The notes beneath the pieces were generated by a model. That model was not told the origin of the DNA. It searched no databases and saw nothing but the letters and a program-made list of their open reading frames with translations. A program made the translations under genes and the position numbers. Positions 9,083-18,452 of a DNA stretch of 60,152 nucleotides are shown piece after piece (the stretch's first letter is position 1; every line of letters starts with the position of its first letter). The stretch lies in NCBI GenBank assembly GCA_934271525.1, contig CAKQRL010000013.1, forward strand, positions 1-60,152, given 5' to 3'. The DNA comes from an uncultured Rhodocyclaceae bacterium. Lineage in GTDB: Bacteria; Pseudomonadota; Gammaproteobacteria; Burkholderiales; Rhodocyclaceae.

Positions 9083-9090
9083 AAACGCAA

Positions 9091-9147
9091 AAATCCACGG
9101 TAAACCTTTAAAAATTTTGAAAATTTTTAAAGGTTTACCGTGGAAAA
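9091..9147. repeat. uptake-like motif, inverted pair (57 bp)
   Basis: Arms 9091-9105 and 9133-9147 with a self-complementary CTTTAAAAATTTT linker. It sits between convergent fliI and truB and can act as a bidirectional terminator. The right arm contains the truB stop codon. Confidence 0.93.
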
Positions 9148-10046
9148 ACGCATTTTTTCAAATCCACCAAACGTTTTGGTTGCAGTGCGTGGTTTTTGAA
9201 AATCGCCGTGCCTAAAAAAAGATTGTCGGCATAAACGCGGCAAAGCGAATCTTCGGCTAAAAAATCGCCCGACTTCAAAAAAACAGCGTTGCCGCAAGTA
9301 AATTTTGGTAACAAGCGATTTTCCAAATCCACACGCGGCAAAGATTGCAACAAAAAATCAATGGGTTTTAAAAAAACAGCAGGCGATTTTGCATTTTGCA
9401 AGGTTTCTAAATCAACCGAATCTTCCAAAGAAAAATCCGCCACGGCGGTTCGCATCAGCGCCGTTAAATGCGCCGCGTTGTTTAAAGATTCGCCCAAATC
9501 CCTTGCAAGCGCGCGAATATACGTGCCTTTGGAGCAAAACACATCCAAAATTGCCGATTGTTTTGTTTCGTCAAAATCTATGAGTTTTAAAGAAAAAATG
9601 CTAATGCGCCGCGCTTGGCGCTCCACTTCCAAACCTTGGCGCGCCAGTTTATAAAGCGGTTGACCTTGAAATTTTAAAGCGGAAAACATCGGCGGCACTT
9701 GCGTGATTTCGCCTGTGAAACGCGGCAAAATTTTTTCTAATGCTCCACGTGAAAACTGGGCGGTTTTTTCCAAAATAACCACACCTTCTGAATCGCCCGA
9801 ATCGGTGGCAATGCCAAATTGAATGGTGGCGCGATATTTTTTGGGCGCATTTAACAAATCCGCAGAAAACTTGGTTGCCTCGCCCAAGCAAATTGGCAAA
9901 AGTCCGCTTGCCAAAGGGTCAAGCGTGCCGCAGTGGCCGGCTTTTTTGGTTTTGAATAAAAACTTAACGCGCCCAAGCGCCGCGTTGGAAGTTATGCCGC
10001 GCGGTTTGTTTAAAAGCAAAACGCCGTTTTGTTGGTGATTTTCCAC
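9135..10046 (-). CDS. truB: tRNA pseudouridine(55) synthase TruB
   Basis: 303 residues. TruB isomerises U55 in the T loop of tRNAs. GVLLLNKPRGITSN at the start and GHCGTLDPLASGLLPICLG (with the catalytic Asp near residue 43) are signatures, and the PUA-like C-terminus is present. The start is GTG at 10046, inside a copy of the uptake-like motif (ACCGTGGAAAA gives M-E-N), and the stop TAA is inside another copy (CCACGGTAA gives P-R-stop). It closes the rimP-nusA-infB-rbfA-truB order, separated from rbfA by the paired repeat. Confidence 0.95.
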   Translation of the reverse strand: MENHQQNGVLLLNKPRGITSNAALGRVKFLFKTKKAGHCGTLDPLASGLLPICLGEATKFSADLLNAPKKYRATIQFGIATDSGDSEGVVILEKTAQFSRGALEKILPRFTGEITQVPPMFSALKFQGQPLYKLARQGLEVERQARRISIFSLKLIDFDETKQSAILDVFCSKGTYIRALARDLGESLNNAAHLTALMRTAVADFSLEDSVDLETLQNAKSPAVFLKPIDFLLQSLPRVDLENRLLPKFTCGNAVFLKSGDFLAEDSLCRVYADNLFLGTAIFKNHALQPKRLVDLKKCVFPR

Positions 10047-10084
10047 GGTAAACTTAAAATTTTTTTGACGTTTACCGTGGATTT
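10039..10084. repeat. uptake-like motif, inverted pair (46 bp)
   Basis: Arms 10039-10053 and 10070-10084, between rbfA and truB on the same strand. The left arm provides the GTG start codon of truB. A hairpin here could attenuate rbfA-to-truB read-through. Confidence 0.9.
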
Positions 10085-10452
10085 TAAGAATCCGCAGCGG
10101 TTTTGGAAAGCGCTTGTTGAATCAAATGTTCCATTTTTTCGCCTTTTAAAACGGAATCATCATAAACAAAATGCAACTGCGGCAAAGTATGCGCGTGCCA
10201 ATTTTTGCCTAATAAAGAACGCAAAAAAGCGGCGCTGTGATTCAATGCTTGGGCAATTTCCGCGGAATCTTGCGCATTTAAGGTGCTAAAAAAAACCTTG
10301 GCGTGCGCGTAATCGGCGGTGAGTTGCACTTCGGTTAAACTCACCCACAACACGCGCGGATCCTTTAATTCTCGAGCGATGAGTTGCGACAAATCGCGCC
10401 GAATTTGCGCAGATAAGCGCGCGGCGCGGTGCGGATTTTTTTGCTTTTTCAT
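10084..10452 (-). CDS. rbfA: 30S ribosome-binding factor RbfA
   Basis: 122 residues from ATG at 10452, four bases after the infB stop. RbfA assists late 30S subunit maturation. The KH-fold family pattern is visible: RAARLSAQIRRDLSQLIARE, DPRVLWVSLTEVQLTADYAHAKVF and the LRSLLGKN region. An upstream in-frame start at 10473 would lie inside infB and is less likely. It is translationally linked to infB. Confidence 0.92.
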   Translation of the reverse strand: MKKQKNPHRAARLSAQIRRDLSQLIARELKDPRVLWVSLTEVQLTADYAHAKVFFSTLNAQDSAEIAQALNHSAAFLRSLLGKNWHAHTLPQLHFVYDDSVLKGEKMEHLIQQALSKTAADS

Positions 10453-10456
10453 CGCT

Positions 10457-13336
10457 TTACAACTGCCGCGCAATTTCTTGGATTTCGTAAATTTCCAAGC
10501 GGTCGCCTTCTTTTAAATCATTATTACCTTTTAAAGACAAACCGCATTCAAAATTGGCGCGCACTTCTTTAACATCGTCTTTAAAACGTTTTAAAGAATC
10601 CAATTCGCCATCCCAAGCCACGATATTGTCGCGCAAAAGCCTAGCGCGCGCGTGGCGGCGCACAATGCCTTCCAACACATAACAACCCGCCACCGTGCCC
10701 ACTTTGGAAATGTGAAACACTTGCCGCACTTCAATTAAACCAGTGATTTGCTCGCGTTTTTCAGGCGCCAACATACCAGACAATGCGGCTTTGACATCAT
10801 CAACCGCATCGTAAATTACGTTGTAATAACGAATATCAATGCCAAAATTTTCCGACAACTTGCGCGCTTGCGCATCGGCTCTCACATTAAAACCAATCAC
10901 CACCGCGCTGGATGCTTGCGCCAAGTTGATATCCGATTCGCTAATGGCGCCCACGCCCGCGTGAATCACATTCACGCGCACTTCTTCGTTGGTCAGTTTT
11001 AACAAAGATTGCACCAAAGCTTCTTGCGAGCCTTGCACATCGGCTTTCACAATCAACACCAAGGTTTTAATCTCGCCTTCATTCATATGGTCAAACATAT
11101 TTTCCAAATTGGCAGCTTGTTGGCGCGCCAATTTCACATCGCGGTATTTGCCTTGGCGGAAAAGCGCAATTTCGCGCGCTTTCTTTTCATCGTTTAAAGA
11201 AAGAACTTCTTCGCCTGCTTGCGGCACATCGGACAAACCCAAAATTTCAACGGGAATAGATGGACCAGCTTCATTCAATGCCTTGCCGCTTTCATCCAAC
11301 ATGGCGCGCACTCTACCAAAAACAGGCCCTGCAAGCAGAACATCGCCGCGTTTTAAAGTGCCCGATTGCACCAACATGGTGGCGACCGCGCCTCTGCCTT
11401 TGTCCAAACGCGCTTCAATAATCAAACCTTTGGCGGGCGCATCTTTGGGCGCTTTCAATTCCAAAATTTCGGCTTGCAACAAAATGTTGTCTAACAAATC
11501 ATCAATGCCCAAACCTTTTTTGGCAGAAACCGACACAAAGGGTGAATCGCCGCCGTATTCTTCTGGAATCACGCCCTCAGCCACCAATTCTTGCTTCACT
11601 CGCTCGGGGTTGGCTTCGGGTTTGTCAATTTTATTGACCGCCACCACCAAAGGCACATTGGCGGCTTTGGCGTGGTGAATGGCTTCTTTGGTTTGCGGCA
11701 TCACACCATCATCGGCGGCAACCACCAACACCACAATATCCGTGGCTTTGGCACCGCGCGCACGCATTGCGGTAAAAGCCTCGTGCCCGGGCGTATCCAA
11801 AAATGTGATGCTGCCTTTGTCGGTTTTCACGTGGTAAGCGCCGATGTGTTGCGTAATGCCGCCTGCTTCGCCCGAGGCAATGCGCGTGCGGCGAATATAA
11901 TCCAAAAGCGAGGTTTTGCCGTGGTCGACGTGCCCCATTACGGTGACCACTGGCGCACGCGGCAACAACGGCGCATCGCTTGTTTTTTCGTTTTCTTCTA
12001 AAAAAGCGGCAGGATCATCCAATTTTGCGGCAAAAGCGTGGTGTCCCATTTCTTCTACCACAATCATTGCGGTATCTTGGTCTAAAACTTGATTGATGGT
12101 GACCATAGAACCCATTTTCATCAAAGTTTTAATCACTTCCACGGCTTTAACCGCCATTTTGTGCGCCAATTCGGCAACAGTGATGGTCTCTGGCACATGA
12201 ATATCGCGCACAATCGGCTCAGTTGGCGCTTGGAATGAACCTTGGCCATCGTCTTTTACCACGTGTTTTTTCTTGCCAAAGCGTTCGGTTTCTTTCCACT
12301 CGCCGCCTTTGGTTTTCATCGCTTTTTTAACGCGACCTTCGCCTTTTTCGCGGGAATCTTTATCCGCTTTGCCGCCTTTTTTGGATTTTGATTCGGTTTT
12401 TTTATCCGCTGATTTTTCAGCAACTTTGGCAGGCGATTTTGCGGCGTTTTTATCCGCGGTTTTTTCAAGAGGTTTGGCGGTTTTCGCCTCTAATTTTTTC
12501 TGCGCTTCTTCGGCTTGTTTTTTAAGACGCGCCTCTTCTTTGGCGCGTTTTTCGGCAATTTCTTGGTTTTGGATTTCTCTCAAACGCGTATAACGTTGTT
12601 CCTCTTCGGCGCGGGCTTGCAATTCCTCGGCGCTAATAATCGGCGCAGGTGCCGCGCGCACCGCGCGGCGGCGTTTTTGCTCAACCGGTTTTTCAGTGGA
12701 TTTTTCAGCTGTTTTTTCAAGCGCTTTTTCAGCTATTTTTTCAGCAGGTTTTTCCGATTCTTTTTTAGGCGATTTTTTGCGCGATGCGGTTTTCTCCGCT
12801 TTTTCGGTTTTTTCCACGGTAGACGTGGATTTTTTTTCAAATTTTTTATCCGATTCTTTGGTAACTTTTTCAGCCGATTTTTCAACGGGTTTTTCAACCG
12901 ATTTTTCAACAACGGTCTCAGCTTTCTTTTCTTTTGGAATAATTGCCGCCGATTCAGCAGAAACAGCAGAATCGCCTGCAACCTTGGCTTTTAATTCTTC
13001 TGCTTGTGCCAACAATTTGGCGCGCTCTGCCGCCATCAAAGCGGCATCGCGTTTGATAAGCGTTCTTTTTTTGCGCACTTCTACCGACACCGTGCGCGCT
13101 CTGCCCGAAGCATCGGTTGCGCGAATTTCAGAAGTTTCTTTGCGCCGCAAAGTGATTTTGGTTGCTCCACCTTCACCACGTTTGCCGCGCAAATAATCCA
13201 AAAGTTGCGTTTTGTCTTGGTCGGTTAATACATCTCCGGCATGCGTTTTAGCAATGCCCGCCTTTGCCAGTTGTGCCTGCAAAGTGGCAACGGGCATTTT
13301 TAATTCAATCGCAAATTCTGAAACCGTCATTGCCAT
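10457..13336 (-). CDS. infB: translation initiation factor IF-2
   Basis: 959 residues from ATG at 13336, preceded by GGGAGAA. The N-terminal IF2 domain (MTVSEFAIELKMPVATLQAQ) is followed by a long low-complexity linker (about 100-330) rich in Lys, Glu, Ala and Pro with repeated EK-S/P-VEK units. The GTPase domain starts near 465 with VMGHVDHGKTSLLD, then DTPGHEAF and NKIDKP, and domains II to IV complete the C-terminus. It delivers fMet-tRNA to the 30S subunit. It follows nusA by 12 bp. The linker is longer and more repetitive than usual and carries one uptake-like motif copy. Confidence 0.97.
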   Translation of the reverse strand: MAMTVSEFAIELKMPVATLQAQLAKAGIAKTHAGDVLTDQDKTQLLDYLRGKRGEGGATKITLRRKETSEIRATDASGRARTVSVEVRKKRTLIKRDAALMAAERAKLLAQAEELKAKVAGDSAVSAESAAIIPKEKKAETVVEKSVEKPVEKSAEKVTKESDKKFEKKSTSTVEKTEKAEKTASRKKSPKKESEKPAEKIAEKALEKTAEKSTEKPVEQKRRRAVRAAPAPIISAEELQARAEEEQRYTRLREIQNQEIAEKRAKEEARLKKQAEEAQKKLEAKTAKPLEKTADKNAAKSPAKVAEKSADKKTESKSKKGGKADKDSREKGEGRVKKAMKTKGGEWKETERFGKKKHVVKDDGQGSFQAPTEPIVRDIHVPETITVAELAHKMAVKAVEVIKTLMKMGSMVTINQVLDQDTAMIVVEEMGHHAFAAKLDDPAAFLEENEKTSDAPLLPRAPVVTVMGHVDHGKTSLLDYIRRTRIASGEAGGITQHIGAYHVKTDKGSITFLDTPGHEAFTAMRARGAKATDIVVLVVAADDGVMPQTKEAIHHAKAANVPLVVAVNKIDKPEANPERVKQELVAEGVIPEEYGGDSPFVSVSAKKGLGIDDLLDNILLQAEILELKAPKDAPAKGLIIEARLDKGRGAVATMLVQSGTLKRGDVLLAGPVFGRVRAMLDESGKALNEAGPSIPVEILGLSDVPQAGEEVLSLNDEKKAREIALFRQGKYRDVKLARQQAANLENMFDHMNEGEIKTLVLIVKADVQGSQEALVQSLLKLTNEEVRVNVIHAGVGAISESDINLAQASSAVVIGFNVRADAQARKLSENFGIDIRYYNVIYDAVDDVKAALSGMLAPEKREQITGLIEVRQVFHISKVGTVAGCYVLEGIVRRHARARLLRDNIVAWDGELDSLKRFKDDVKEVRANFECGLSLKGNNDLKEGDRLEIYEIQEIARQL
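12810..12824 (-). repeat. uptake-like motif, single, intragenic
   Basis: TTTTCCACGGTAGAC within the infB linker coding region, followed by GATTTTTTTTCAAATTTTTT. Confidence 0.75.
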
Positions 13337-13348
13337 TGTTTTCTCCCT

Positions 13349-14821
13349 TTATTCAAACCAAGGGGCGCGCGCGGTCATAATCATTTCTTTGGCGCTTTCT
13401 TCATCTATGCCGCTGATTTCAACAAGTTCGTCTACCGCCAAATCCGCCACGTCTTCGCGCGTTTTGATTTTGTGGGATACCAACAACGCCGCCAAATCCT
13501 TGGTCATGTGCGGCAGTTTAAAGAGTTCCTCATCGGCACTTTCCAATTTTTCCTCGGTTGCAATGGCATCAGAGAGCAAAACATTGCGCGCGCGGTTTCT
13601 TAATTCTGTAATGGTTTCTTCGTCCAAACCTTCAATTTCCAACATTTCGGCAACCGGCAAATAAGCAATTTCTTCAATGGTGGAAATGCCTTCCAAAATG
13701 AACAAATTGGCAACTTCTTCATCCACATCCAATTTGTCCATAAAGGTTTGCAAAATGCTATCGTATTCGGCTTGGGCTTTTTCCTGCGCATCGTTTTCGG
13801 TCATCAAGTTGATTGTCCAACCGGTTAAATCCGAGGCTAATCGCACATTTTGGCCATTTCTGCCGATGGCAATGGCCAGATTGTCTTCATCCACCACCAC
13901 ATCCATGGCGTGTTTTTCTTCATCCACCACAATGGATGAAACATCCGCTGGCGCCAAAGCCTTAATCACAAATTGCGCAGGGTCAGCCGACCACAACACA
14001 ATGTCAATGTTTTCGCCGCAAATTTCATTGCGAACAGCGGTCACGCGCGAGCCGCGCAAACCCACACACGTGCCAATAGGTTCAATTCTGGGATCATTGC
14101 TTTTCACGGCAATTTTGGCGCGCAACCCCGGGTCGCGCGCGCAGGCTTTTAATTCAATTAAACCATCGCCCACTTCTGGCACTTCTAATTTAAACAAATG
14201 AATAACAAAATTCGGGTCGGTGCGCGACAAAATGATTTGCGGACCGCGTGCACCGCGCTCCACTTTTTGCAAATAGGCTTTGATTCTATCGCCCGAGCGC
14301 AAGTTTTCTTTGGGAATCAACTGGTCGCGCGGCAAAAAGGCTTCCGCTTTGCCGGATTCAATCACCACGCCGCCGCGCTCAACCCTTTTCACCACGCCCG
14401 AAATCACGTGTTCGCCGCGCTCTAAAAAATCATTGAAAACTTGTTCGCGTTCGGCATCGCGTATGCGTTGCACAATAACTTGTTTGGCGGCTTGTGCGCC
14501 GATTCTGCCAAAATCTACTTTTTCAATGGGTTCTTCCAAAACGTCGCCAACCGCGCAATCGGGGTCTTCTTTTTGCGCCTCAGAAAGCGGCACTTCTTGG
14601 AATTCATTAACATAATCGCTATCAGCCACCACGTGCCAACAGCGAAAGGAATCGTATTCGCCGCTTGCGCGGTCAATGGCAATGCGAATTTCCGCATCTT
14701 CGTTTAAGCGTTTTCTGGTGGCTTGCGCCAACGCCAGCTCCAAAGCGCCAAAAACAATTTCTTTATCCACGTTTTTTTCTTTGGCCAAAACGTCGACCAA
14801 AAGCAACATTTCCCGACTCAT
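13349..14821 (-). CDS. nusA: transcription termination/antitermination factor NusA
   Basis: 490 residues. It has the N-terminal RNA-polymerase-binding domain, the S1 domain (about 135-200, SGVVKRVERGGVVIE), two KH domains (about 230-345, with GTCVGLRGSRVTAV and IAIGRNGQNVRLAS) and two C-terminal helix-hairpin acidic repeats, the form found in beta- and gammaproteobacteria. It modulates pausing and antitermination. Its start overlaps the rimP stop by ATGA. Confidence 0.97.
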   Translation of the reverse strand: MSREMLLLVDVLAKEKNVDKEIVFGALELALAQATRKRLNEDAEIRIAIDRASGEYDSFRCWHVVADSDYVNEFQEVPLSEAQKEDPDCAVGDVLEEPIEKVDFGRIGAQAAKQVIVQRIRDAEREQVFNDFLERGEHVISGVVKRVERGGVVIESGKAEAFLPRDQLIPKENLRSGDRIKAYLQKVERGARGPQIILSRTDPNFVIHLFKLEVPEVGDGLIELKACARDPGLRAKIAVKSNDPRIEPIGTCVGLRGSRVTAVRNEICGENIDIVLWSADPAQFVIKALAPADVSSIVVDEEKHAMDVVVDEDNLAIAIGRNGQNVRLASDLTGWTINLMTENDAQEKAQAEYDSILQTFMDKLDVDEEVANLFILEGISTIEEIAYLPVAEMLEIEGLDEETITELRNRARNVLLSDAIATEEKLESADEELFKLPHMTKDLAALLVSHKIKTREDVADLAVDELVEISGIDEESAKEMIMTARAPWFE

Positions 14822-15294
14822 ACTGCATCCCCTGAAAACGAAATCACCGGCACTAAGCGCGCTTTTTCAATATTGGCAAAATCTAAAAACAAAACCTTGC
14901 CATCCATTAAAAGCGCCACCTTGCCATTTTCAAGACCTTGTAATTCCCCTTGAAAATGGCGCCGATTTTCAAAATCAGCCAAGGCTTCTTTTAATTTGAT
15001 TTGTATTGGTTTGCCCGCAAAGCGTGCAAAATCTTCCAACTTTTTAACCACGCGGTCTAATCCCGGACTAGAAATTTCCAAGCGGTCAAAATCCACATTT
15101 TCCACCACCAAAACGCGGGATAATTGGTTAGAAACCCTTGCACAATCATCAGTATCCACGCTTTTTTGGTGATCTTTATGATCAATAAAAACACGAATCA
15201 AACGTCCACGCGATGAACGCTCAAGGTCAACCAACTCAAACCCCAAGCCATCCAAAACGTTTTCAATGAGCGCTTCTTGCGTTTTCAAATCCAT
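14818..15294 (-). CDS. rimP: ribosome maturation factor RimP
   Basis: 158 residues. RimP is needed for 30S subunit assembly. The N-terminal domain with GFELVDLERSSRGRLIRVFID and the C-terminal SH3-like domain beginning near GKPIQIKL fit the family. It heads the rimP-nusA-infB-rbfA operon. The upstream region 15295-15444 is divergent with the LPS block and contains a motif pair. Confidence 0.93.
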   Translation of the reverse strand: MDLKTQEALIENVLDGLGFELVDLERSSRGRLIRVFIDHKDHQKSVDTDDCARVSNQLSRVLVVENVDFDRLEISSPGLDRVVKKLEDFARFAGKPIQIKLKEALADFENRRHFQGELQGLENGKVALLMDGKVLFLDFANIEKARLVPVISFSGDAV

Positions 15295-15345
15295 AAAAAT
15301 AAAAAAAGGGCTACCAAGCCCACCAAAAAATGCGCATTATAAAAG

Positions 15346-15401
15346 TTTTCCACGGTGAACGCTTGATTTTTTTAAAAATTTTTGCAGTTTACCGTGGAAA
15401 A
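15346..15401. repeat. uptake-like motif, inverted pair (56 bp)
   Basis: Arms 15346-15360 (CACGGTGAAC variant) and 15387-15401, between divergent rimP and the GT4 gene. A terminator role for flanking genes is not expected at this position, so the pair is not explained by termination alone. Confidence 0.9.
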
Positions 15402-15444
15402 TCAAAGCATTTATAATTTTAACTTACCAAAAACGGAGATTCTT

Positions 15445-16566
15445 TTGATTCGCCTTGCCATTGTTCGCCAACGCTACACGCCTTTTGGCGGCGCTGAACG
15501 TTTTATTGAAGAAGCGCTCAAAATTTTGGCGCAATCGCAAGGTTTGGCGCTTTCCATTTACGCGCGAAAGTGGTCGGGGCAACCGCCAAATTGCACAGCA
15601 ATTCAATGTAATCCGTTTTATGTTGGCAGTTTGTGGCGCGATTTTTCTTTTATCAAATCGGTGGAAAAACACTTAAAAACCGATGCGCCAGATTTGATCC
15701 AAAGCCACGAGCGCATAGCTTTTTGCGATATTTTCCGCGCGGGCGATGGCGTGCATCGCAAATGGTTGCAACTGCGCTTAAAAAACGCCAATCTCATTCA
15801 AAAACTTTCTATTTTTTTGAACCCAACGCAACATTTTCGGCTGTATGCGGAAAAAAAAATGTTTGAAAGCACGCGCTTAAAAGCGGTGATTTGTATTTCA
15901 GAGATGGTCAAAAACGACATTTTGGAATTTTTCCCCAACGCCAAAGAAAAACTCCACGTGATTTACAACGCCGTGGATTGCCAAGGTTTTTCGCCCGCTT
16001 TAAAAAATCACCGACAAAATGTTTTAAACCAACGCAACATTCCACAAAATGCGCGCGTTTTTTTGTTTGTGGGTTCGGGTTTTTGGCGCAAAGGTTTGAA
16101 AACCGCCATTTTGGCATTGCCTGAAAATGCGCATTTAATTGTGGTGGGCAAAGATAAAAAAATGGATTTTTATCAAAGGCTTGCGCAAGGCAAAAACGTG
16201 CATTTTTTGGGCGCACAAAATGACCCGCGCCCGTTTTATGGCGCGGCGGATGTTTTTGTGTTGCCCACACTTTATGATCCTTTATCCAATGCGGTTTTGG
16301 AAGCGCTTGCCGCGGGTTTGCCGGTTTTAACCACGCACCAATGCGGCGCTGGCGAAATTGTGGAAAAATTTTCCGCAGGCAAGCGTTTTGAAGCCGAAGA
16401 TGTTTTTGCTCTTCAAAACCTGATGCAACAAATGACAACGCAAAATTTAAGCGAACTTGCCGCCAACGCCCGCAATGCCGCACTTTCTTTATCTCCCGAC
16501 AAAATGCAAGGCGATTTGCTCGCCCTTTACCAAAACCTTCTGAACAATGAAAATCCTGCACACTGA
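15445..16566 (+). CDS. WaaG-like LPS core family 4 glycosyltransferase
   Basis: 373 residues, starting at TTG 15445 with a GGAG site 6 bases upstream. The N-terminus IRLAIVRQRYTPFGGAERF and the central SHERIAFCDIFRAGDGVH motif resemble the WaaG/RfaG family (LPS core glucosyltransferase I). The C-terminal half has the GT-B nucleotide-sugar region DVFVLPTLYDPLSNAVLEAL (EX7E-like). It probably adds the first outer-core hexose in the cytoplasm. It opens a run of tightly overlapping glycan genes. Substrate not determinable from sequence. Confidence 0.8.
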   Translation: MIRLAIVRQRYTPFGGAERFIEEALKILAQSQGLALSIYARKWSGQPPNCTAIQCNPFYVGSLWRDFSFIKSVEKHLKTDAPDLIQSHERIAFCDIFRAGDGVHRKWLQLRLKNANLIQKLSIFLNPTQHFRLYAEKKMFESTRLKAVICISEMVKNDILEFFPNAKEKLHVIYNAVDCQGFSPALKNHRQNVLNQRNIPQNARVFLFVGSGFWRKGLKTAILALPENAHLIVVGKDKKMDFYQRLAQGKNVHFLGAQNDPRPFYGAADVFVLPTLYDPLSNAVLEALAAGLPVLTTHQCGAGEIVEKFSAGKRFEAEDVFALQNLMQQMTTQNLSELAANARNAALSLSPDKMQGDLLALYQNLLNNENPAH

Positions 16567-17620
16567 ATCTTCCATCGGCTGGGGCGGGCAAGAACACCGC
16601 ACCTTAAAAGAAATGCGCGTTTTGCGCGCGCGCGGCCACCAAATGTTTTTGTTGGTGCGTCCGCAAGCCGATTTTATTAAACGCGCCGAAGAAGAAGGCT
16701 TTACCGTTTTCAAAATTCCTGCCCGCAACGCGTGGGACCATGTGGCTTTTTGCAAAACCTTGGCTCTTTTAAAACGCGAAAATTTTGACATCGTCAACAC
16801 CCACAGCGGTCATGATTCCATTTTGGCGGGTTTAGCAGCGCGCGTGGCAGGCGTGCCGCTTGTTATTCGCACGCGGCATTTGGCTCTGCCCGTTACTTCG
16901 CTTTTTAGTTACAAACACATCGCGCATCGCGTCATCACGGTGAGCCGTTGGGTTGAAAAATATTTGGTGGAACGCGGTTTGCCGCATAACCGCGTTGCCA
17001 CCATTTACACCGCCATTGAACCACCGCCAGATATTCAACAATCCACTTTGCGTGCCGAACTCGGCTTAAAAGACGATGATGTGTTGGTTGCTACTGTCGC
17101 CATTTTGCGCCACGAAAAAGGCCACAAAGATTTAATTGAAGCCGCTCGCCCGCTTTTTGAACGCTACCCCAAACTGCATTTGATTTTTGCAGGCGATGGT
17201 CCCATTTTTGAAGAATTAAAAGCCTTTATCGCCGCCTTCAATTTGCAAAAGCGCATTCATTTGTTGGGGTTGCGGCGCGATATTCCTAATGTTTTAAAGG
17301 GTTGCGATTTTTTTGCGCTTGCCACACACCAAGAAGCGCTCGGCACTTCTTTTATTGAAGCAATGGCAATGGGTTTGCCAGCAATTGGCACAGCGGTTGA
17401 CGGTGTGCCAGAAGTCATCACCGATGGCAAAACCGGTTTGCTCGTTGCCGCGCACAATCCCGAATCCTTGCGCAATGCTTTGATTCGCCTAATAGAATCG
17501 CCAGACGAAAGAAATAAAATGGGCAAATCCGCTCAACAAGATGTGTTATCGCGTTTTGGTTTGGATACGATGGCAACCAATTTGGAAAATTTTTATACGC
17601 AACACCTCCCGCCCAAATGA
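16547..17620 (+). CDS. family 4 glycosyltransferase
   Basis: 357 residues, starting at ATG 16547 and overlapping the previous gene by 20 bp. The N-terminal fold (MKILHTESSIGWGGQEHRTL) and the C-terminal GT1/GT4 domain (VATVAILRHEKGHKDLIEA, then FFALATHQEALGTSFIEAMA) with the E(x7)E motif are clear. It is probably a cytoplasmic LPS core or surface-glycan transferase. The donor and acceptor are unknown. Confidence 0.85.
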   Translation: MKILHTESSIGWGGQEHRTLKEMRVLRARGHQMFLLVRPQADFIKRAEEEGFTVFKIPARNAWDHVAFCKTLALLKRENFDIVNTHSGHDSILAGLAARVAGVPLVIRTRHLALPVTSLFSYKHIAHRVITVSRWVEKYLVERGLPHNRVATIYTAIEPPPDIQQSTLRAELGLKDDDVLVATVAILRHEKGHKDLIEAARPLFERYPKLHLIFAGDGPIFEELKAFIAAFNLQKRIHLLGLRRDIPNVLKGCDFFALATHQEALGTSFIEAMAMGLPAIGTAVDGVPEVITDGKTGLLVAAHNPESLRNALIRLIESPDERNKMGKSAQQDVLSRFGLDTMATNLENFYTQHLPPK

Positions 17621-18450
17621 AACGCTTAAAATCCTTGCCTGTTTTAATGTATCACCACGTCTCGCCCAACGCCGGCTTGGTTACCATTTCGCCCGAATGT
17701 TTTGCGGCGCAAATGTTGGCGTTAAAAAAAGCAGGTTACCAAACGCTTTCTACGCTTGATTTGGAAAATTTTTTTAAAGGCGAAACCTTGCCGCCCAAAA
17801 GCGTGCTTATCACCTTTGATGATGGTTATTTGGACAACCGCGTTTTTGCCTACCCCGTTTTAAAAGCCTTAAAAATGCGTGCGGTGATTTTTGTTGTAAC
17901 GGATTGGATTAAAAACGGCAACAAACGTCCTTTTGCAAAATTTGAAAATTTTAAAACGTTTACCGTGGAAAATTGCCCAAAAACGCCAGAACACAACGCT
18001 TGCAAAGCAGAAATTGCGCAAGGTCGCGCCGATTCAGTGATTTTGAATTTGAGCGAACTTTTGGCAATGCAAGACGTTTTTGAATACCACCCGCACACGC
18101 ACACACACCAACGCTTTGACCAAATTTTTGCCAACAATGTCGCGCAAAAACGCACCGAATTGTTCAAAGATTTAAACGCTTGCCAAGCATTTTTTTTGCA
18201 AAATTTTGGGCAAAAAAGCACGCATCTTTGCTGGCCACAAGGCTATTTTGATGACGATTATGTTGAAATTGCAACACAAGCGGGTTTTCAATTTTTATAC
18301 ACCACCAAACCGGGCGCCAACCGAATAAACCACTCGCCGCGCCGCATTCACCGCTTTGTAACCAAAGAAAAAAGCGGGCAATGGTTAAAACATCGCGCGT
18401 GGCTTTATTCCGTGCCGTGGCTGGCGGATTTTTATGCAAAAGGCAAATAA
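17617..18450 (+). CDS. polysaccharide deacetylase (NodB/CE4) family protein
   Basis: 277 residues with ATGA overlap to the previous gene. Motif 1 LITFDDGYLDN (catalytic Asp and metal Asp) is near residue 66, and EYHPHTHTHQRF supplies the metal His motif near 148-156. It contains an uptake-like motif copy (FTVEN) between the two. No signal peptide is visible, so it may act on a cytoplasmic glycan precursor. In LPS clusters such enzymes deacetylate amino sugars, which is an inference here. Confidence 0.85.
   Translation: MKRLKSLPVLMYHHVSPNAGLVTISPECFAAQMLALKKAGYQTLSTLDLENFFKGETLPPKSVLITFDDGYLDNRVFAYPVLKALKMRAVIFVVTDWIKNGNKRPFAKFENFKTFTVENCPKTPEHNACKAEIAQGRADSVILNLSELLAMQDVFEYHPHTHTHQRFDQIFANNVAQKRTELFKDLNACQAFFLQNFGQKSTHLCWPQGYFDDDYVEIATQAGFQFLYTTKPGANRINHSPRRIHRFVTKEKSGQWLKHRAWLYSVPWLADFYAKGK
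17958..17972 (+). repeat. uptake-like motif, single, intragenic
   Basis: GTTTACCGTGGAAAA inside the deacetylase gene, preceded by the AT tract TTTGAAAATTTTAAAAC. It encodes FTVEN. Confidence 0.9.
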
Positions 18451-18452
18451 CA

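Noticed and set aside
15382..15444. Earlier start for the WaaG-like gene inside the motif pair
   Set aside because: The first 21 codons are not family-like, while TTG 15445 has a GGAG site and directly precedes the conserved IRLAIVRQRY.
18381..18452. Upstream in-frame start for the AsnB-like protein
   Set aside because: Class II amidotransferases need Cys as residue 2 after Met removal, which fixes the start at 18453.
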